From an uncultured Prevotella sp. (GTDB lineage: Bacteria > Bacteroidota > Bacteroidia > Bacteroidales > Bacteroidaceae): a stretch of 64,000 bases of DNA. Under the pieces are notes generated by a model, which was not told the origin of the DNA, made no database searches, and worked only from the letters and a program-made list of their open reading frames with translations. Below, one piece after another: positions 26,207-35,236 of this stretch. Each line of letters starts with the position of its first letter. Within the stretch, counting starts at the first letter, position 1. The translations under genes were made by a program, and so were the position numbers. The stretch spans positions 6,079 through 70,078 of the forward strand of contig CAKPST010000002.1 of NCBI GenBank assembly GCA_934183355.1, written 5' to 3'.

Positions 26207-27268
26207 ATGAAGGACTTCACTCTCCGCATCATTGCCGGAGCCAACATCGCCGTCATCATTGCCATGCTTGCCGTGGGATACATCGACCGCCTCAATCCCG
26301 TTGACCATCCACTCCTTGCCAACCTCGGATTATTGTTCCCCGTATTCCTCGTTGCCAACATAGCCTTTCTTGCCTTTTGGCTCACGTTCAAGAAGTTGTG
26401 GGCTTCCATACCATTTGTAGGTCTTGTGCTGGCATTCGGTCCGGTGCGTGTATACACACCACTCAACATGTCACAGGATGTACCCGACGGAGCCATCAAG
26501 GTGATGTCGTACAACGTCTTCAGCTTTTCGACATGGCACGACACCAGCGAACCGAGCGACATCCTCGACTACATCAAGAGCGAGCAGCCCGACATCCTCT
26601 GCATGCAGGAGGCATGGGCAGGCGGACGCAAGCAGGAAATCATCGACTCGACACTGCACATGTCGCTCGCCTACAGCGACACTATCAACTCTGGGTCGCT
26701 CGCCGTATACAGCAAATTCCCCATCGTGGGCAAGCAACACATAGCCTATCGCTCCAACACATCCAACTCGTCGGCAGCCTTCTTCCTCAAGACGGACAGA
26801 AAAGACACCACAATCGTCATCGTCAACCACTTCGAGTCGACTGGCATATCGCTTGAGCAGAGAGCACAGTTCAAGGCTATGCTCAAGGGCAAACTTGAGA
26901 AAGACTCTGCCGAGATAGAGTCGCGTGCACTGTGGCACAGCCTCGCTACATCGGCAGCTATACGTGCACCGCAAGCCGACGCCGTGGCTGAATTTGTGGC
27001 ACGCCATAAGGACAAGAGCATCATCCTCACGGGCGACTTCAACGACTCGCCCATTTCCTACGTGCGCCGACGCATAGCCGACGGACTCACCGACTGCTAT
27101 GTAGCCACCGCCAATGGTCCTGGCATCAGCTATCACTACAGCGGATTCTATGTGCGCATCGACAACATCATGTGCTCCGACGCATGGACTCCATACGGTT
27201 GCCGCGTCGACAACAGCATAGGCGCATCCGACCATTATCCCATCGTATGTTGGCTAAAACGCAACTAA
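26207..27268 (+). CDS. Membrane-anchored endonuclease/exonuclease/phosphatase family protein
   Basis: 353 aa from ATG 26207; an upstream in-frame start at 26171 would overlap the rhomboid gene. Three N-terminal hydrophobic segments (about 6-95) precede an EEP domain with the expected residues: MSYNVFSF (Asn), LCMQEAW (Glu), GDFNDSP (Asp-x-Asn) and ASDHYPIV (Asp-His). The family includes nucleases, phosphatases and sphingomyelinase-like enzymes; which one this is cannot be read from the sequence. The catalytic domain probably faces the periplasm. Confidence 0.88.
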   Translation: MKDFTLRIIAGANIAVIIAMLAVGYIDRLNPVDHPLLANLGLLFPVFLVANIAFLAFWLTFKKLWASIPFVGLVLAFGPVRVYTPLNMSQDVPDGAIKVMSYNVFSFSTWHDTSEPSDILDYIKSEQPDILCMQEAWAGGRKQEIIDSTLHMSLAYSDTINSGSLAVYSKFPIVGKQHIAYRSNTSNSSAAFFLKTDRKDTTIVIVNHFESTGISLEQRAQFKAMLKGKLEKDSAEIESRALWHSLATSAAIRAPQADAVAEFVARHKDKSIILTGDFNDSPISYVRRRIADGLTDCYVATANGPGISYHYSGFYVRIDNIMCSDAWTPYGCRVDNSIGASDHYPIVCWLKRN

Positions 27269-27345
27269 GAAATTGCCTTCAAACGACGCATAACCAAAGA
27301 ATTAGCATATTAAACTATCCTGTAAAGAAGAAATAAAGCTATAAA

Positions 27346-27377
27346 TTTCGCAAAACGAGAGAAATTCTGTAACTTTG
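27346..27377 (+). promoter_or_regulatory. Promoter of secDF
   Basis: TAACTTTG (27370-27377) is a consensus -7 box; TTTC at 27346-27349 is a weak -33, spacing 20. Confidence 0.55.
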
Positions 27378-27429
27378 CACGCTAACTGGCTAAGCAATAA
27401 ATAAATAACAAAAATAAAAAATCAAAAAA

Positions 27430-30400
27430 ATGCAGAACAAAGGTATTGTAATTGTAACTGCCGTCCTTCTGACGCTTGCAAGCATCTTCTATCTCTCGTT
27501 CTCGGCTGCCACTAGATACTATGACAGCCAGGCTGCGAAGATTCAGGATCCTATTGCACAGCAGGACTACAAGGACTCCGTGAAGTTCCTCGGACTCTAC
27601 TCTTACCAGAAGTGTCTTGAGACTCAGATCGGCTTGGGCCTTGACCTCAAGGGCGGTATGAACGTCATCCTCGAAGTGAGCGTTCCCGACGTAGTGGAGA
27701 ACCTCGCCGACCACAAGACTGACGTAGCTTTCACTAAGTCGATGAAAGAGGCTCGTGCCGAGCACGAAGTGTCGCAGAGCGACTTCATCACTCTCTTCAT
27801 CAACGCTTACAAGAAGAACGCTCCGGGACATCATCTCTCTGAGATCTTCGCTACACAGCAGCTCCAGGGCAAGGTTTCGCCCAACTCAAGCGACAAGGAC
27901 GTGGAGAAGGTGCTCCGCGACGAGGTGCAGGCTGCCATCGACAACTCGTTCCTTGTGGTACGTACACGTATCGACAAGTTCGGTGTTGTTCAGCCTAACA
28001 TCCAGAAGCTTGAGGGTCAGCAGGGCCGCATCATGGTTGAGATGCCTGGTATCAACGAGCCTGAGCGTGTGCGCAAGCTCCTCCAGGGTAGCGCCAACCT
28101 TGAGTTCTGGGAGACATACAACGCCGACGAGGTGATTCCTTATCTCCAGCAGCTCGACATGCGTGAGGCTGCAGCCCTCTCTGGCAAGAAGGAGGAGGCT
28201 GACACTACAGCTGCCGACACTGCCGCTACAGCTGCTAAGGCTACAGCAGGCAAGTTCCAGGTGAAGAAGAACGCTGACAAGGCTGCAGACAAGGCTTCAG
28301 CAAACCAGCTTGAGCAGGCTAAGAAGGAGCATCCTCTCTTCGCCATCTTCCAGCCCACAGGCAACGGCGCTTTGAGCATTGTAGGTTATGCTTCGGTACG
28401 CGATACAGCTGCCGTAAACAAGATTATCTACTCACAGCTTGCCAAGCAGGTGCTTCCTTCTGACCTCCGCCTCCTTTGGAGTGCCAAGCCAGCCGACGGC
28501 ATCCAGGCAAAGAATATCTATGAGCTTCACGCCATTAAGGTGACATCTGCCAACGGCCGCGCTCCTATCGAGGGTGACGTTGTGACAGACGCCAAGGACC
28601 AGTTCAACAACATGAGTGGCGCTCCTGAAGTTTCTATGACTATGAATTCTGACGGTGCCCGCCGCTGGGCTGCCCTCACCAAGGCAAACGTAGGCAAGGC
28701 TATCGCCATCGTTCTCGACGGCACAGTTTACTCAGCACCTCGCGTTAACGGCGAGATTTCTGGTGGACAGTCGTCTATCTCTGGTAACTTCACCATTGAG
28801 GATACAAAGGACTTGGCAAACACATTGAAGTCGGGTCGTATGCCGGCTCCTGCCCACATTGTTCAGGAGGAGGTTGTAGGTCCTACACTCGGTGCCCAGT
28901 CAATCCAGCAGGGCTTCATCTCGTTCATCATCGCCTTCGTCATCTTGATGATCTACATGGTTGTGATGTACGACTTCATCCCGGGTATGGTTGCCAACGG
29001 CGCATTGCTCTTGAACCTCTTCTTCACAATGGGTATCATGGCATCGTTCCAGGCAGCATTGACAATGCCAGGTATCGCCGGTATCGTGCTTGCCTTGGGT
29101 ATGGCTGTGGATGCCAACGTGCTTATCTACGAGCGCACCAAGGAGGAACTTAAGAAGGGTCTCGGCACCAAGCAGGCTTTGGCTCAGGGCTACAGCAATG
29201 CTTTCTCAGCCATCTTCGACTCCAACTTGACATCTATCATCACAGGTGTGATTCTCTACGTGTTCGGTACAGGTCCTATCCGTGGCTTCGCTACCACACT
29301 TATCATCGGTATCTGCTGCTCGTTCTTCACCGCTGTGTTCCTCACACGTCTCGTTTACGAGAACCGTCTGGCTCACGACAAGTGGACAAAGCAGACCTTC
29401 ACAACCAAGATCTCACGCAACTTCATGGTGGGCAAGAGCTTCCGCTTCATGTCGTCTTACAAGACCTCATTCACCGTATTCGGCATAGTTCTCCTCGTGA
29501 TGATTGGCAGCTTCTTCGTTCGTCGTTTGAGCAAGGGTATCGACTTCACCGGTGGTCGCAACTATGTAGTGGTGCTTGAGAAGCAGACAGAGCCTGAGCA
29601 GGTGAAGGAAGCTCTCCTTCCTCTCTTCAAGGGTGCTACAGTCAACGCTCTCGCACTTGGTACCGACGGCAAGACCATCCGTATCTCTACCAACTACAAG
29701 ATTGAGTCTAACAATCCTGCTATCGACAACGAGGTAGAGGACATCCTCTATAAGGGTCTGCATGGTGCAGGTCTTGTTACTCAGAGCAGCGTAGAGGCAT
29801 TCAAGAATCCAGACGTTCGTGCAGGTGGCTCTATCGTATCTTCTACCAAGGTAGGTCCGGCAGTGGCTAAGGACATCACTCACGGTGCTATCATCTCAGT
29901 GTTTATCGCCCTCGCCGCCATCTTCCTCTACATCTTGATACGTTTCCGCAACGTGGCATTCTCTATCGGTTCTACCGTAGCGCTCGCCATCGACGCCACA
30001 ATCGTCATCGGCTTCTTCTCATTGCTTTGGGACGTTGTTCCATTCTCGCTTGAGGTAGACCAGACATTCATCGGCGCCATCCTTACCGTTATCGGTTACT
30101 CTATCAACGACAAGGTGGTAGTATTCGACCGTATTCGTGAGAACCTCCAGTTGCACAAGAAGGATCACTTGCAGGACATCTTCAACAACTCGTTGAACGA
30201 GACCCTCGCACGTACCATCAACACCTCGTTCTCAACATTCATCGTGTTGCTCTGTATCTTCTGCTTCGGCGGTGAGAGCACACGCAGCTTCTCATTCGCT
30301 ATGTTGCTCGGTGTTATATTCGGCACACTGTCGTCTATCTTCATCGCTGCTCCTGTAGCCTACATCACTCTCGGTCACAAGATCAAGAATGAAGAGGCTG

Positions 30401-30432
30401 CTCTTGAGACAGAGGCTGTAGAAGTGAAGTAA
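27430..30432 (+). CDS. secDF: Fused protein translocase subunit SecDF
   Basis: 1000 aa. SecD half: N-terminal helix, GLGLDLKGGMNVILE, a periplasmic P1 domain with an Ala/Lys-rich insert (about 250-295), then the membrane domain with GMAVDANVLIYERTKEELKK. SecF half: SKGIDFTGGRNYVV and SINDKVVVFDRIRENL. About twelve membrane helices in all. It uses the proton gradient to pull exported proteins through SecYEG. E. coli has separate SecD and SecF; the fusion is normal in Bacteroidetes. It has a strong -7 box and a textbook terminator. Confidence 0.97.
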   Translation: MQNKGIVIVTAVLLTLASIFYLSFSAATRYYDSQAAKIQDPIAQQDYKDSVKFLGLYSYQKCLETQIGLGLDLKGGMNVILEVSVPDVVENLADHKTDVAFTKSMKEARAEHEVSQSDFITLFINAYKKNAPGHHLSEIFATQQLQGKVSPNSSDKDVEKVLRDEVQAAIDNSFLVVRTRIDKFGVVQPNIQKLEGQQGRIMVEMPGINEPERVRKLLQGSANLEFWETYNADEVIPYLQQLDMREAAALSGKKEEADTTAADTAATAAKATAGKFQVKKNADKAADKASANQLEQAKKEHPLFAIFQPTGNGALSIVGYASVRDTAAVNKIIYSQLAKQVLPSDLRLLWSAKPADGIQAKNIYELHAIKVTSANGRAPIEGDVVTDAKDQFNNMSGAPEVSMTMNSDGARRWAALTKANVGKAIAIVLDGTVYSAPRVNGEISGGQSSISGNFTIEDTKDLANTLKSGRMPAPAHIVQEEVVGPTLGAQSIQQGFISFIIAFVILMIYMVVMYDFIPGMVANGALLLNLFFTMGIMASFQAALTMPGIAGIVLALGMAVDANVLIYERTKEELKKGLGTKQALAQGYSNAFSAIFDSNLTSIITGVILYVFGTGPIRGFATTLIIGICCSFFTAVFLTRLVYENRLAHDKWTKQTFTTKISRNFMVGKSFRFMSSYKTSFTVFGIVLLVMIGSFFVRRLSKGIDFTGGRNYVVVLEKQTEPEQVKEALLPLFKGATVNALALGTDGKTIRISTNYKIESNNPAIDNEVEDILYKGLHGAGLVTQSSVEAFKNPDVRAGGSIVSSTKVGPAVAKDITHGAIISVFIALAAIFLYILIRFRNVAFSIGSTVALAIDATIVIGFFSLLWDVVPFSLEVDQTFIGAILTVIGYSINDKVVVFDRIRENLQLHKKDHLQDIFNNSLNETLARTINTSFSTFIVLLCIFCFGGESTRSFSFAMLLGVIFGTLSSIFIAAPVAYITLGHKIKNEEAALETEAVEVK

Positions 30433-30453
30433 TAAAATTAATTTATATGTATT

Positions 30454-30486
30454 AAGCGCAGCTCCTTAATGGAGTTGCGCTTTTTT
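30454..30486 (+). terminator. Rho-independent terminator of secDF
   Basis: AAGCGCAgCTCC / GGAGtTGCGCTT hairpin with a 5-nt loop and a TTTTTT tail. Confidence 0.92.
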
Positions 30487-30515
30487 GCCTCTATTTGGTT
30501 AATTAATCCAAATCT

Positions 30516-30568
30516 AAGCTATCCAATTCTTTCCAATGTTTGCAAAATTGGAAAGAATTGGATAGCTT
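30516..30568 (+). promoter_or_regulatory. Palindromic operator spanning the fic promoter
   Basis: 22-bp perfect arms (30516-30537 and 30547-30568) around GTTTGCAAA. The core is four ATTGGA half-sites (two inverted pairs, each pair split by AAGA). The promoter is embedded: -33 TTTG (30539-30542) in the centre, 20-bp spacer, -7 TAGCTTTG (30563-30570). A protein bound here would block transcription. The central 41 bp (30522-30562) recur exactly at 31905-31945. Confidence 0.8.
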
Positions 30569-30595
30569 TGCATTTGAATATCAGTGATAAAGATT

Positions 30596-31903
30596 ATGTC
30601 AATAGAAAAGGTTCCTCACATACAGCAATCTGATTTGCTTTCAGCCGTTATAACGCCCCCAAATGAACAAGTGGAAGAAATAGTCAACGCCATTAACTCC
30701 ACTTTTGACTATTGGGATAGTGTGAAGTATAAGGAGTGTCCAGATGGAATCACTCCAATACAGTTGTGGACTTATGTGAAGGCTGCAAGATTGAAAAACA
30801 CTATTATGGTATGGAAAAAATATGGAATCACTTTGAGCCTTACCAACTCCATGCAGCGCATGTGCCATGAGTTTGACATGAACTGGGGTGGTAGCTGGGG
30901 TGCAAGCTCCATTATTGACGACACCAACAAGGAGCAGTATCTTGTAGGGTCGCTGATGGAGGAGGCAATATTCTCCAGTCAGATGGAGGGAGCCGCAACA
31001 ACACGTAAAGTGGCAAAGGAAATGTTGCGCAAAAAGATGACTCCAAAGGACAAGTCGCAGCAAATGATAGCCAATAACTATCAGACGATACAATTTATAG
31101 TATCACATAAGGACACCCCTTTGTCGCCAGAGATGTTGATACAAGTGCATCGTCTTATGACTGAACACACAATGCCTAATCCAGAAGATGCTGGACGTTT
31201 CCGACAAAACGACGATGTGGTTGTAGAGAATGGCATAACCCACGAAATAGTACACACTCCACCCACATTTGCCGAGATACCTTGTTTTATCGATGATTTG
31301 TGCAAGTTCTTCAATGACACCAACTCCCACCAGTTTATACATCCTATAATCCGTGGCTTTATCATTCATTTCATGATTTCGTATGTGCATCCATTCACCG
31401 ATGGCAACGGACGCACAGCAAGAGCCTTATTCTATTGGTATATGCTAAAACGTGGTTATTGGCTTACAGAGTATTTGTCTATTTCTCGAGTTATTGCAAA
31501 GTCGAAGAAGTCTTATGAAAAGGCATTCCTTTATTCCGAAGCCGACAATATGGACATTGGTTATTTTGTAGCTTACAACATGAAGGTGCTTCAGCAATCG
31601 TTCAAGCAGTTGCAGCAATACATCAAGCGCAAGCAAGAAGAGAAGAAGGCTGCCAACATATTCTTGCATATTGGCGATATAAACAGCCGACAGGCTCAGA
31701 TAATAAAGATTTTTGCCGACGACCCGAAGGCTGTTATCACCGTAAGCGATATACAGGCTAAGTTCCTTGTAAGTCCGACAACCGCCAAAACCGACATAAT
31801 TGGACTTATGAAAAGAGGTATACTAACGGAGATTTCTTTCAACAAAGTGAAGAAAGGGTATGTCAAAGGCGATAGTTTTGAAGATGTTCTCGCCTCGGTT
31901 TAA
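30596..31903 (+). CDS. Fic/DOC family AMPylase-type protein with C-terminal winged-helix-like domain
   Basis: 435 aa from ATG 30596; the GTG at 30584 would leave only about 7 nt after the predicted start of transcription. The Fic motif is complete, HPFTDGNGRTAR at 265-276. An inhibitory SxxxEG motif (S127-E131-G132 in SSQMEG) lies upstream in the chain, marking a class II, self-inhibited Fic. Residues about 370-425 (ITVSDIQAKFLVSPTTAKTD) look like a helix-turn-helix domain. Family knowledge: Fic proteins transfer AMP to target proteins. The target is unknown. Identical 41-bp palindromes flank the gene, and no antitoxin gene is visible. Confidence 0.9.
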   Translation: MSIEKVPHIQQSDLLSAVITPPNEQVEEIVNAINSTFDYWDSVKYKECPDGITPIQLWTYVKAARLKNTIMVWKKYGITLSLTNSMQRMCHEFDMNWGGSWGASSIIDDTNKEQYLVGSLMEEAIFSSQMEGAATTRKVAKEMLRKKMTPKDKSQQMIANNYQTIQFIVSHKDTPLSPEMLIQVHRLMTEHTMPNPEDAGRFRQNDDVVVENGITHEIVHTPPTFAEIPCFIDDLCKFFNDTNSHQFIHPIIRGFIIHFMISYVHPFTDGNGRTARALFYWYMLKRGYWLTEYLSISRVIAKSKKSYEKAFLYSEADNMDIGYFVAYNMKVLQQSFKQLQQYIKRKQEEKKAANIFLHIGDINSRQAQIIKIFADDPKAVITVSDIQAKFLVSPTTAKTDIIGLMKRGILTEISFNKVKKGYVKGDSFEDVLASV

Positions 31904-31904
31904 T

Positions 31905-31945
31905 TCCAATTCTTTCCAATGTTTGCAAAATTGGAAAGAATTGGA
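31905..31945 (+). repeat. Second copy of the 41-bp fic palindrome, right after the stop codon
   Basis: Identical to 30522-30562 over all 41 bp, beginning 2 bp past the fic stop. Perfect hairpin arms TCCAATTCTTTCCAAT / complement. It may be a second operator, a terminator stem or a cassette boundary. Confidence 0.9.
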
Positions 31946-32021
31946 GCCTTCATGTTTTGCGGCATTTCACCACCTTTATAATATATAGGTGGCATAGAAT
32001 CAACAAAAACAAGCTCGCTTG

Positions 32022-32053
32022 TTTCAAATTATATTGATTTTTCCGTACCTTTG
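32022..32053 (+). promoter_or_regulatory. Promoter of metG
   Basis: TACCTTTG (32046-32053) with TTTC (32022-32025) 20 bp upstream. An 8-bp hairpin AAACAAGC-tc-GCTTGTTT (32007-32024) abuts the -33 region. Confidence 0.55.
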
Positions 32054-32087
32054 CACCCAGAAAACAAATAAAAATCACATTATATAA

Positions 32088-34154
32088 ATGGAAGAGAAGA
32101 ATTTCAAACGCACCACCGTCACTGCGGCTTTGCCGTATGCCAACGGTGGAGTACACATCGGCCACTTGGCTGGTGTGTATGTTCCTGCCGACATCTACGT
32201 GCGCTATCTGCGCCTGAAGAAGCAGGAGGTGATGTTCATCGGCGGTAGCGACGAGCACGGTGTACCCGTGACCATCCGCGCTCGCAAGGAGGGCATCACT
32301 GTTCAGGAGGTGGTAGACCGCTACCACTCACTCATTAAGAAGTCGTTCGAGGACTTCGGTATTTCGTTCGACATCTATAGCCGCACGACATCCAAGATTC
32401 ACCACAAGTTTGCCAGCGACTTCTTCCGCACTCTCTACGACAAGCACGAGCTGGTGGAGAAGACCGAGGAGCAGTTCTGCGACGAGGTGACTGGCGAGTT
32501 CCTCACCGACCGCAACATCGTGGGTACATGTCCGCGCTGTGGTGCAGAGGGCGCTTACGGCGACCAGTGTGAGAAGTGTGGCGCCACACTCTCGCCCGAG
32601 GAGCTTATCAACCCCACTAACAAGAACAATCCTGGACACGGACTCATAAAGAAGGCTACCAAGAACTGGTATCTGCCTCTCAATAAGTATCAGGACTGGC
32701 TGAAGCAGTGGATTCTTGAGGACCACAAGGAGTGGCGCTCTAACGTATACGGACAGTGCAAGTCGTGGCTCGACATGGACCTGCAGCCACGCGCTATGAC
32801 ACGCGACCTCGACTGGGGTATCCCCGTTCCTGTAGAGGGAGCCGAGGGCAAGGTGCTCTACGTATGGTTTGACGCTCCTATCGGCTACATATCTAACACT
32901 AAGGAGCTGTGCGACGCTCAGCCCGAGAAGTGGGGCACATGGCAGACATGGTGGCAGGACCCATCATCACGCCTCATCCACTTCATTGGCAAGGACAACA
33001 TCGTGTTCCACTGCATCGTGTTCCCAACTATGCTCAAGGCTCACGGCGACTACATCCTTCCGGATAACGTTCCGTCGAACGAGTTCCTCAACCTTGAGAA
33101 CGACAAGATTTCTACATCACGCAACTGGGCTGTATGGCTCCACGAGTATCTCGTCGACTTCCCAGGCAAGCAGGACGTACTGCGCTATGTGCTCACTGCT
33201 AATGCTCCTGAGACCAAGGACAACAACTTCACATGGAAGGACTTCCAGGACCGCAACAACAACGAGCTTGTGGCTGTTTACGGCAACTTCGTGAACCGTG
33301 CTCTGCAGCTCACTAAGAAGTACTTCAACGGTATCGTGCCTGAGTGCGGCGAGCTTCAGGACGTAGACCGCGCAGCCATAGAGGAATTCAAGGACGTAAA
33401 GCAAAAGGTGGAGGCTCTGTTGGACGCTTTCAAGTTCCGCGACGCTCAGAAGGAGGCTATGAACCTTGCCCGCATTGGCAACAAGTACATCACCGACTGT
33501 GAGCCTTGGCATGTTGCCAAGACCGACATGGAGCGTGTCAAGACCATCCTCTACATCTCATTGCAGCTCGTTGCCAACCTTGAGATTGCATTCGAGCCGT
33601 TCTTGCCATTCAGCTCGGCTAAGCTCCGCGAGATGCTTAATGTGGCTGAAACTGAGTGGGATCAGCTTGGCAGCACAGAGCTTCTCAAGCCAGGACATCA
33701 GCTTGGCGCTCCTGCCCTACTCTTCGAGAAGATTGAAGACGACGCTATCAACGCACAGCTCCAGAAACTTGAGGACACCAAGAAGGCTAACGAAGCTGCC
33801 TCATACGTTGCAGCTCCTATCAAGGAGAATGTTGACTTCGATACTTTCGAGAAGATGGACATCCGTGTGGGTCATATCAAGGACTGCCAAAAGGTGAAGA
33901 AGTCGAAGAAGCTCCTTCAGTTCACCATCGACGATGGTTCGGGCAAGGATCGCACTATCCTCAGTGGCATCGCTGCCTACTACGAGCCGGAGCAGCTCAT
34001 CGGCAAGGACGTTCTGTTTGTTGCCAACTTCGCTCCGCGTAAGATGATGGGCATCGAAAGCCAGGGTATGATTCTCTCGGCTGTCAACTTCGATGGTACA
34101 CTCAATGTCACATCGGTACTCGGAAATGTTAAGCCGGGTTCGCAGGTGGGATAA
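32088..34154 (+). CDS. metG: Methionyl-tRNA synthetase with C-terminal tRNA-binding domain
   Basis: 688 aa. HIGH motif H23-I-G-H26 in [10 protein letters not shown]; zinc knuckle [23 protein letters not shown]-equivalent [15 protein letters not shown]. The last 110 residues ([20 protein letters not shown]... to the end) form a Trbp111/EMAPII-like OB fold that aids tRNA binding and dimerisation. It charges tRNA-Met and initiator tRNA. It is a single gene between its own promoter and a very long AT-rich inverted repeat. Confidence 0.97.
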   Translation: MEEKNFKRTTVTAALPYANGGVHIGHLAGVYVPADIYVRYLRLKKQEVMFIGGSDEHGVPVTIRARKEGITVQEVVDRYHSLIKKSFEDFGISFDIYSRTTSKIHHKFASDFFRTLYDKHELVEKTEEQFCDEVTGEFLTDRNIVGTCPRCGAEGAYGDQCEKCGATLSPEELINPTNKNNPGHGLIKKATKNWYLPLNKYQDWLKQWILEDHKEWRSNVYGQCKSWLDMDLQPRAMTRDLDWGIPVPVEGAEGKVLYVWFDAPIGYISNTKELCDAQPEKWGTWQTWWQDPSSRLIHFIGKDNIVFHCIVFPTMLKAHGDYILPDNVPSNEFLNLENDKISTSRNWAVWLHEYLVDFPGKQDVLRYVLTANAPETKDNNFTWKDFQDRNNNELVAVYGNFVNRALQLTKKYFNGIVPECGELQDVDRAAIEEFKDVKQKVEALLDAFKFRDAQKEAMNLARIGNKYITDCEPWHVAKTDMERVKTILYISLQLVANLEIAFEPFLPFSSAKLREMLNVAETEWDQLGSTELLKPGHQLGAPALLFEKIEDDAINAQLQKLEDTKKANEAASYVAAPIKENVDFDTFEKMDIRVGHIKDCQKVKKSKKLLQFTIDDGSGKDRTILSGIAAYYEPEQLIGKDVLFVANFAPRKMMGIESQGMILSAVNFDGTLNVTSVLGNVKPGSQVG

Positions 34155-34182
34155 AAAAGAAAATTAAGCTTAATTAACGGAT

Positions 34183-34288
34183 AAATTAACGGCTTAATTA
34201 ACGAGTAATTAACCGGTATTAACGACTATATTATTTTCTTTGTCGTTAATTCCCGTTAATTATCCGTTAATTAAGCCGTTAATTATTT
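34183..34288. terminator. Long inverted repeat built from TTAATTAACGG units
   Basis: Left arm 34183-34226 and right arm 34242-34288 pair along about 44 bp with a few mismatches; each arm is a run of AATTAACGG-like units and a related sequence continues to 34310. The loop is TATATTATTTTCTTT. It separates metG from the minus-strand genes and probably terminates metG. Nothing else is seen in 34155-34322. Confidence 0.65.
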
Positions 34289-34322
34289 CGTTAATTATTT
34301 CGTGAATTACACGTTATTGTTT

Positions 34323-34403
34323 TTACTTCACGATCTTGATACTTGCGGCATTGGCATTCATCGCAATGGCAATGCTGAACACTGAAAATAAGATTCTCTT
34401 CAT
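34323..34403 (-). CDS. 26-residue ORF: signal peptide followed by seven residues
   Basis: Translation is MKRILFSVFSIAIAMNANA followed by ASIKIVK and a stop. The first 19 residues are a good Sec signal peptide with an ANA cleavage site. The remainder resembles only the extreme end of Bacteroidetes secretion domains (compare the VVVK end of the protein at 61240). A purine-rich AAAGAA precedes the ATG. It is either a remnant in which the mature domain was deleted in frame or a tiny secreted peptide. It lies 47 bp downstream of the beta-barrel gene. Confidence 0.4.
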   Translation of the reverse strand: MKRILFSVFSIAIAMNANAASIKIVK

Positions 34404-34450
34404 TTCTTTTGTTTGTATAATAATAGGATTATTGAGTATTGTTCTTTATC

Positions 34451-35203
34451 TTATAGCTTATACATCAGTCCGATGCTGCCATATATGGGATAGAGTTTTT
34501 GCTCGATAGTCTTAAAATCCTTCTTGAATACAGCAGACAATCCCCACGAGAGGTCAGCGTATGCGCCCAGTCGCTTGGAGAAAAACCAGTCGACACCTAC
34601 GTCCACGCCAAACTGCCAGTGGCGCAGGTCGTCAGTGAAGTCATACTCTCCACGCTCGCCCTCGTTGTGTCCCAGCTCCACCTTCTGTCCCACTGGCGAA
34701 CCGTCGCGCAAATAGCCATCATAGGCATAGCCCGAAAACTCGTTTGACATGACATACGAGAAGTAGGGTCCTGCCTTCAGCCTCACGTTCTGCGCCACGT
34801 CGTATGTGGCTTGCAGAGGCATTGTCACCATCCATTCCTGCACATTGGTCACCACATTTCCTGTGAACATGCCCGTGAGCACATCGTCGCCACGGCGCAT
34901 CTCCATGTGATAGTTCTTCACCTTGGCATCGGTCTCCATGCCCTTGTTCTCGTAGTGGAACCCTGCCATCATGCCCCACTTGCCTTGCAGAGACTTGTAG
35001 GCATCAAGACCAAGCAGCGTATTGTTCTTGGGTTTAAACTTGTCGAGCGAGCGTATCTCTGGCGGCATGCCCACAGGAGCCGTACCACCAAGGTTGTAGC
35101 CCAGGCGCACCTGATAGCGCAGGTCGCCAAAGATATCTATGGCTTGCATGCCCTGCACACAGCTTAGGGCAAGCAAAACTATCGTGATGATTCTTTTCTT
35201 CAT
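34451..35203 (-). CDS. Outer-membrane beta-barrel protein (PorT/OmpW-like)
   Basis: 250 aa with a signal peptide (MKKRIITIVLLALSCVQGM). The mature part alternates polar and aromatic residues in short amphipathic strands (YQVRLGYNLGG, WGMMAGFHYENKG, VRLKAGPYFSYVMS, LGAYADLSWGLS), ending in GSIGLMYKL with the C-terminal hydrophobic residue expected of barrels. No specific transport role can be assigned. It follows the PCMD lipoprotein gene by 33 bp and is probably co-expressed with it. Confidence 0.82.
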   Translation of the reverse strand: MKKRIITIVLLALSCVQGMQAIDIFGDLRYQVRLGYNLGGTAPVGMPPEIRSLDKFKPKNNTLLGLDAYKSLQGKWGMMAGFHYENKGMETDAKVKNYHMEMRRGDDVLTGMFTGNVVTNVQEWMVTMPLQATYDVAQNVRLKAGPYFSYVMSNEFSGYAYDGYLRDGSPVGQKVELGHNEGERGEYDFTDDLRHWQFGVDVGVDWFFSKRLGAYADLSWGLSAVFKKDFKTIEQKLYPIYGSIGLMYKL

Positions 35204-35236
35204 TTTGCTGATATGTTATGTGTTGCGGGGTATTTA

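Noticed and set aside
30584-30595. GTG start for the Fic protein
   Set aside because: It would be only about 7 nt from the predicted transcription start; the ATG at 30596 is more plausible.
30584-31945. Toxin-antitoxin pair around the Fic gene
   Set aside because: No second ORF for an antitoxin is present; the inhibitory SxxxEG motif is within the Fic protein itself.
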